Notes under the pieces: model-generated | What the model was told of the DNA's origin: nothing | Database searches by the model: none | Seen by the model: only the letters and a program-made list of their open reading frames with translations | Origin: Candidatus Dojkabacteria bacterium UBA2259 | Lineage (GTDB): Bacteria; Patescibacteriota; Dojkabacteria; SC72 | NCBI GenBank assembly: GCA_002347605.1 | Contig: DDXN01000001.1 | Location: 1-64,000 of the forward strand | Reading direction: 5' to 3' | DNA: 64,000 bases | Translations under genes and position numbers: made by a program | In this document: positions 63,237 through 64,000 of the stretch, one piece after another | Layout of the letters: every line of letters starts with the position of its first letter | How positions within the stretch are numbered: the first letter of the stretch is position 1

Positions 63237-63767
63237 ATGGGAGAGTCTGATTTAAATGCAGAAACAATTAATTTTGTTCCTACAATTCCAAAAGAAAAGA
63301 AGGAACCTAAAAATAAGCTGAAAATAACAGAAATAATGTTAATACTCTCAGCAGTAGGTATAGTCATATTTCTTGTCCTCCTTGCAATTAATCCAAACAA
63401 AGAGGCTGCAGAAGCAAGAAATTTAAAAAGATCTGCAGATATATCAACAATTCTTACATATGTGAGCTCTTTTGTTGTAGCTAATGACAAAACCATACCT
63501 ACAGAGATTCCTAAATCCATGACCTGTGTTGAATATACTCACGAAATATGTAAGACAGGACCGTATGACTGCACCGATTTAGTTAATATGGGTTTTCTGA
63601 CTAAGGAAGGTGACGAAGAGTTAGTTAATATTCCTAACGACCCCCTTTACATTTCAGTGAATGGTACAGGGTATTTCATATCTCATGATGGAGGAGGTAG
63701 TGTTACTGTTTGTGCCCCTCACGCAGAAAGAAATGAACAGATATCATTTTCTAAATACATGTATTAG
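63237..63767 (+). CDS. Type IV pseudopilin-like membrane protein
   Basis: A 176-residue protein. A polar N-terminal part (about 30 residues) precedes one helix (EIMLILSAVGIVIFLVLLAI), followed directly by NPNKEAAEARNLKRSADIST, which matches the helix-to-neck sequence of CPR pseudopilins (NPxKxxAEARNxxR). The outer domain has Cys pairs (CVEYTHEIC, CTDLV, CAPHA). The classical prepilin cleavage site is not clear, so export may differ. A pilus or pseudopilus subunit is the best guess. Confidence 0.65.
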   Translation: MGESDLNAETINFVPTIPKEKKEPKNKLKITEIMLILSAVGIVIFLVLLAINPNKEAAEARNLKRSADISTILTYVSSFVVANDKTIPTEIPKSMTCVEYTHEICKTGPYDCTDLVNMGFLTKEGDEELVNIPNDPLYISVNGTGYFISHDGGGSVTVCAPHAERNEQISFSKYMY

Positions 63768-63786
63768 AATGTAATTAGATATATCT

Positions 63787-64000
63787 ATGAACAAAGAAAT
63801 AACAAAACTAAAGGTTAAGGAAAGGGAGTTAATAATACTGGTATCTGTTTTTCTTTTTCTCTTGTTTGCATACCTATCTGGGAATTTTGCTTGGATGAAG
63901 GACTTTCAGCGCTTAGTAGACCTGTTTGCAAGCGTATTTGCTTTTTTCATTGGAATTCTAGCACTAGTTCGCTTCTATACAAAGAAAACATATACAAACT
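63787..64000 (+). CDS. Membrane protein, N-terminal part only (runs off window)
   Basis: The frame opens at ATG 63787 and stays open to the edge (71 codons). It begins MNKEITKLKVKERELIIL and has two helices (VSVFLFLLFAYLSG and LFASVFAFFIGILALV). It follows the pilin-like gene by 19 bases. No family can be named. Confidence 0.5.
   Translation, partial: MNKEITKLKVKERELIILVSVFLFLLFAYLSGNFAWMKDFQRLVDLFASVFAFFIGILALVRFYTKKTYTN

Overview
The window is a compact, AT-rich bacterial chromosome segment that most resembles a Candidate Phyla Radiation (Patescibacteria) genome, possibly Dojkabacteria (WS6) or a neighbouring lineage. This is inferred from small intergenic gaps, shortened versions of universal proteins, PEGA, DUF4012 and baseplate-J-like surface proteins, type IV pilus PilN/PilO, and no biosynthetic pathways in 64 kb. 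UGA, UAA and UAG are all used as stops, so UGA is not recoded. No 16S rRNA gene is present to settle the phylum.

Layout. 1-386: the start of a secreted protein and a hairpin-rich gap. 387-4603: accessory block with a degenerate ABC exporter, a zinc metallopeptidase plus XRE regulator pair, and an AbiE-type toxin-antitoxin operon. 4750-15437: chaperones under HrcA control (groES-groEL and hrcA-grpE-dnaK, each with a CIRCE-like operator), interleaved with murJ, a decayed comF-like gene and an O-antigen-ligase/TPR membrane protein. 15524-18175: rplY, a GT2 glycosyltransferase and a decayed gmd pseudogene. 18190-26348: rpoB-rpoC-rpsL-rpsG. 26609-38517: long forward run ftsK, rodZ, dnaG, methyltransferase, ksgA, then a membrane/envelope set (small membrane protein, MraY/WecA-like protein without its key Asp residues, PEGA protein, SDR-DUF4012 fusion). 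38518-41419: rpoD and pilN-pilO. 41522-50489: metG, valS, RNase J, an FtsA/PilM-like ATPase and its bitopic partner. 50540-52303: two abutting tRNAs and a repeat/DUF1566 surface protein. 52579-58076: the classic origin locus jag-yidC-yidD-rnpA-rpmH / dnaA-oriC-dnaN. 58027-64000: a degenerate response regulator, small membrane proteins, tRNA-Ser, secreted proteins, remnants of a ClpP-like gene and a Nudix gene, and a pilin-like gene.

The strongest unusual signal is the 3' end of the DUF1566 surface protein (about 50981-51073). It is abruptly GC-rich and built almost wholly from NNC/NNT codons, ends in a domain known from diversity-generating retroelement (DGR) targets, and has the look of an adenine-mutagenised variable repeat. 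The reverse transcriptase and template would lie outside the window.

A second window-wide pattern is that more than ten genes have a TATAAT-like hexamer, often with an upstream TG, ending only 5-9 bases before the start codon, which implies leaderless mRNAs. Strong Shine-Dalgarno sites (AGGAGGT, 8 bases before ATG) were found at two overlapping downstream genes (rpoC and the AbiEii toxin).
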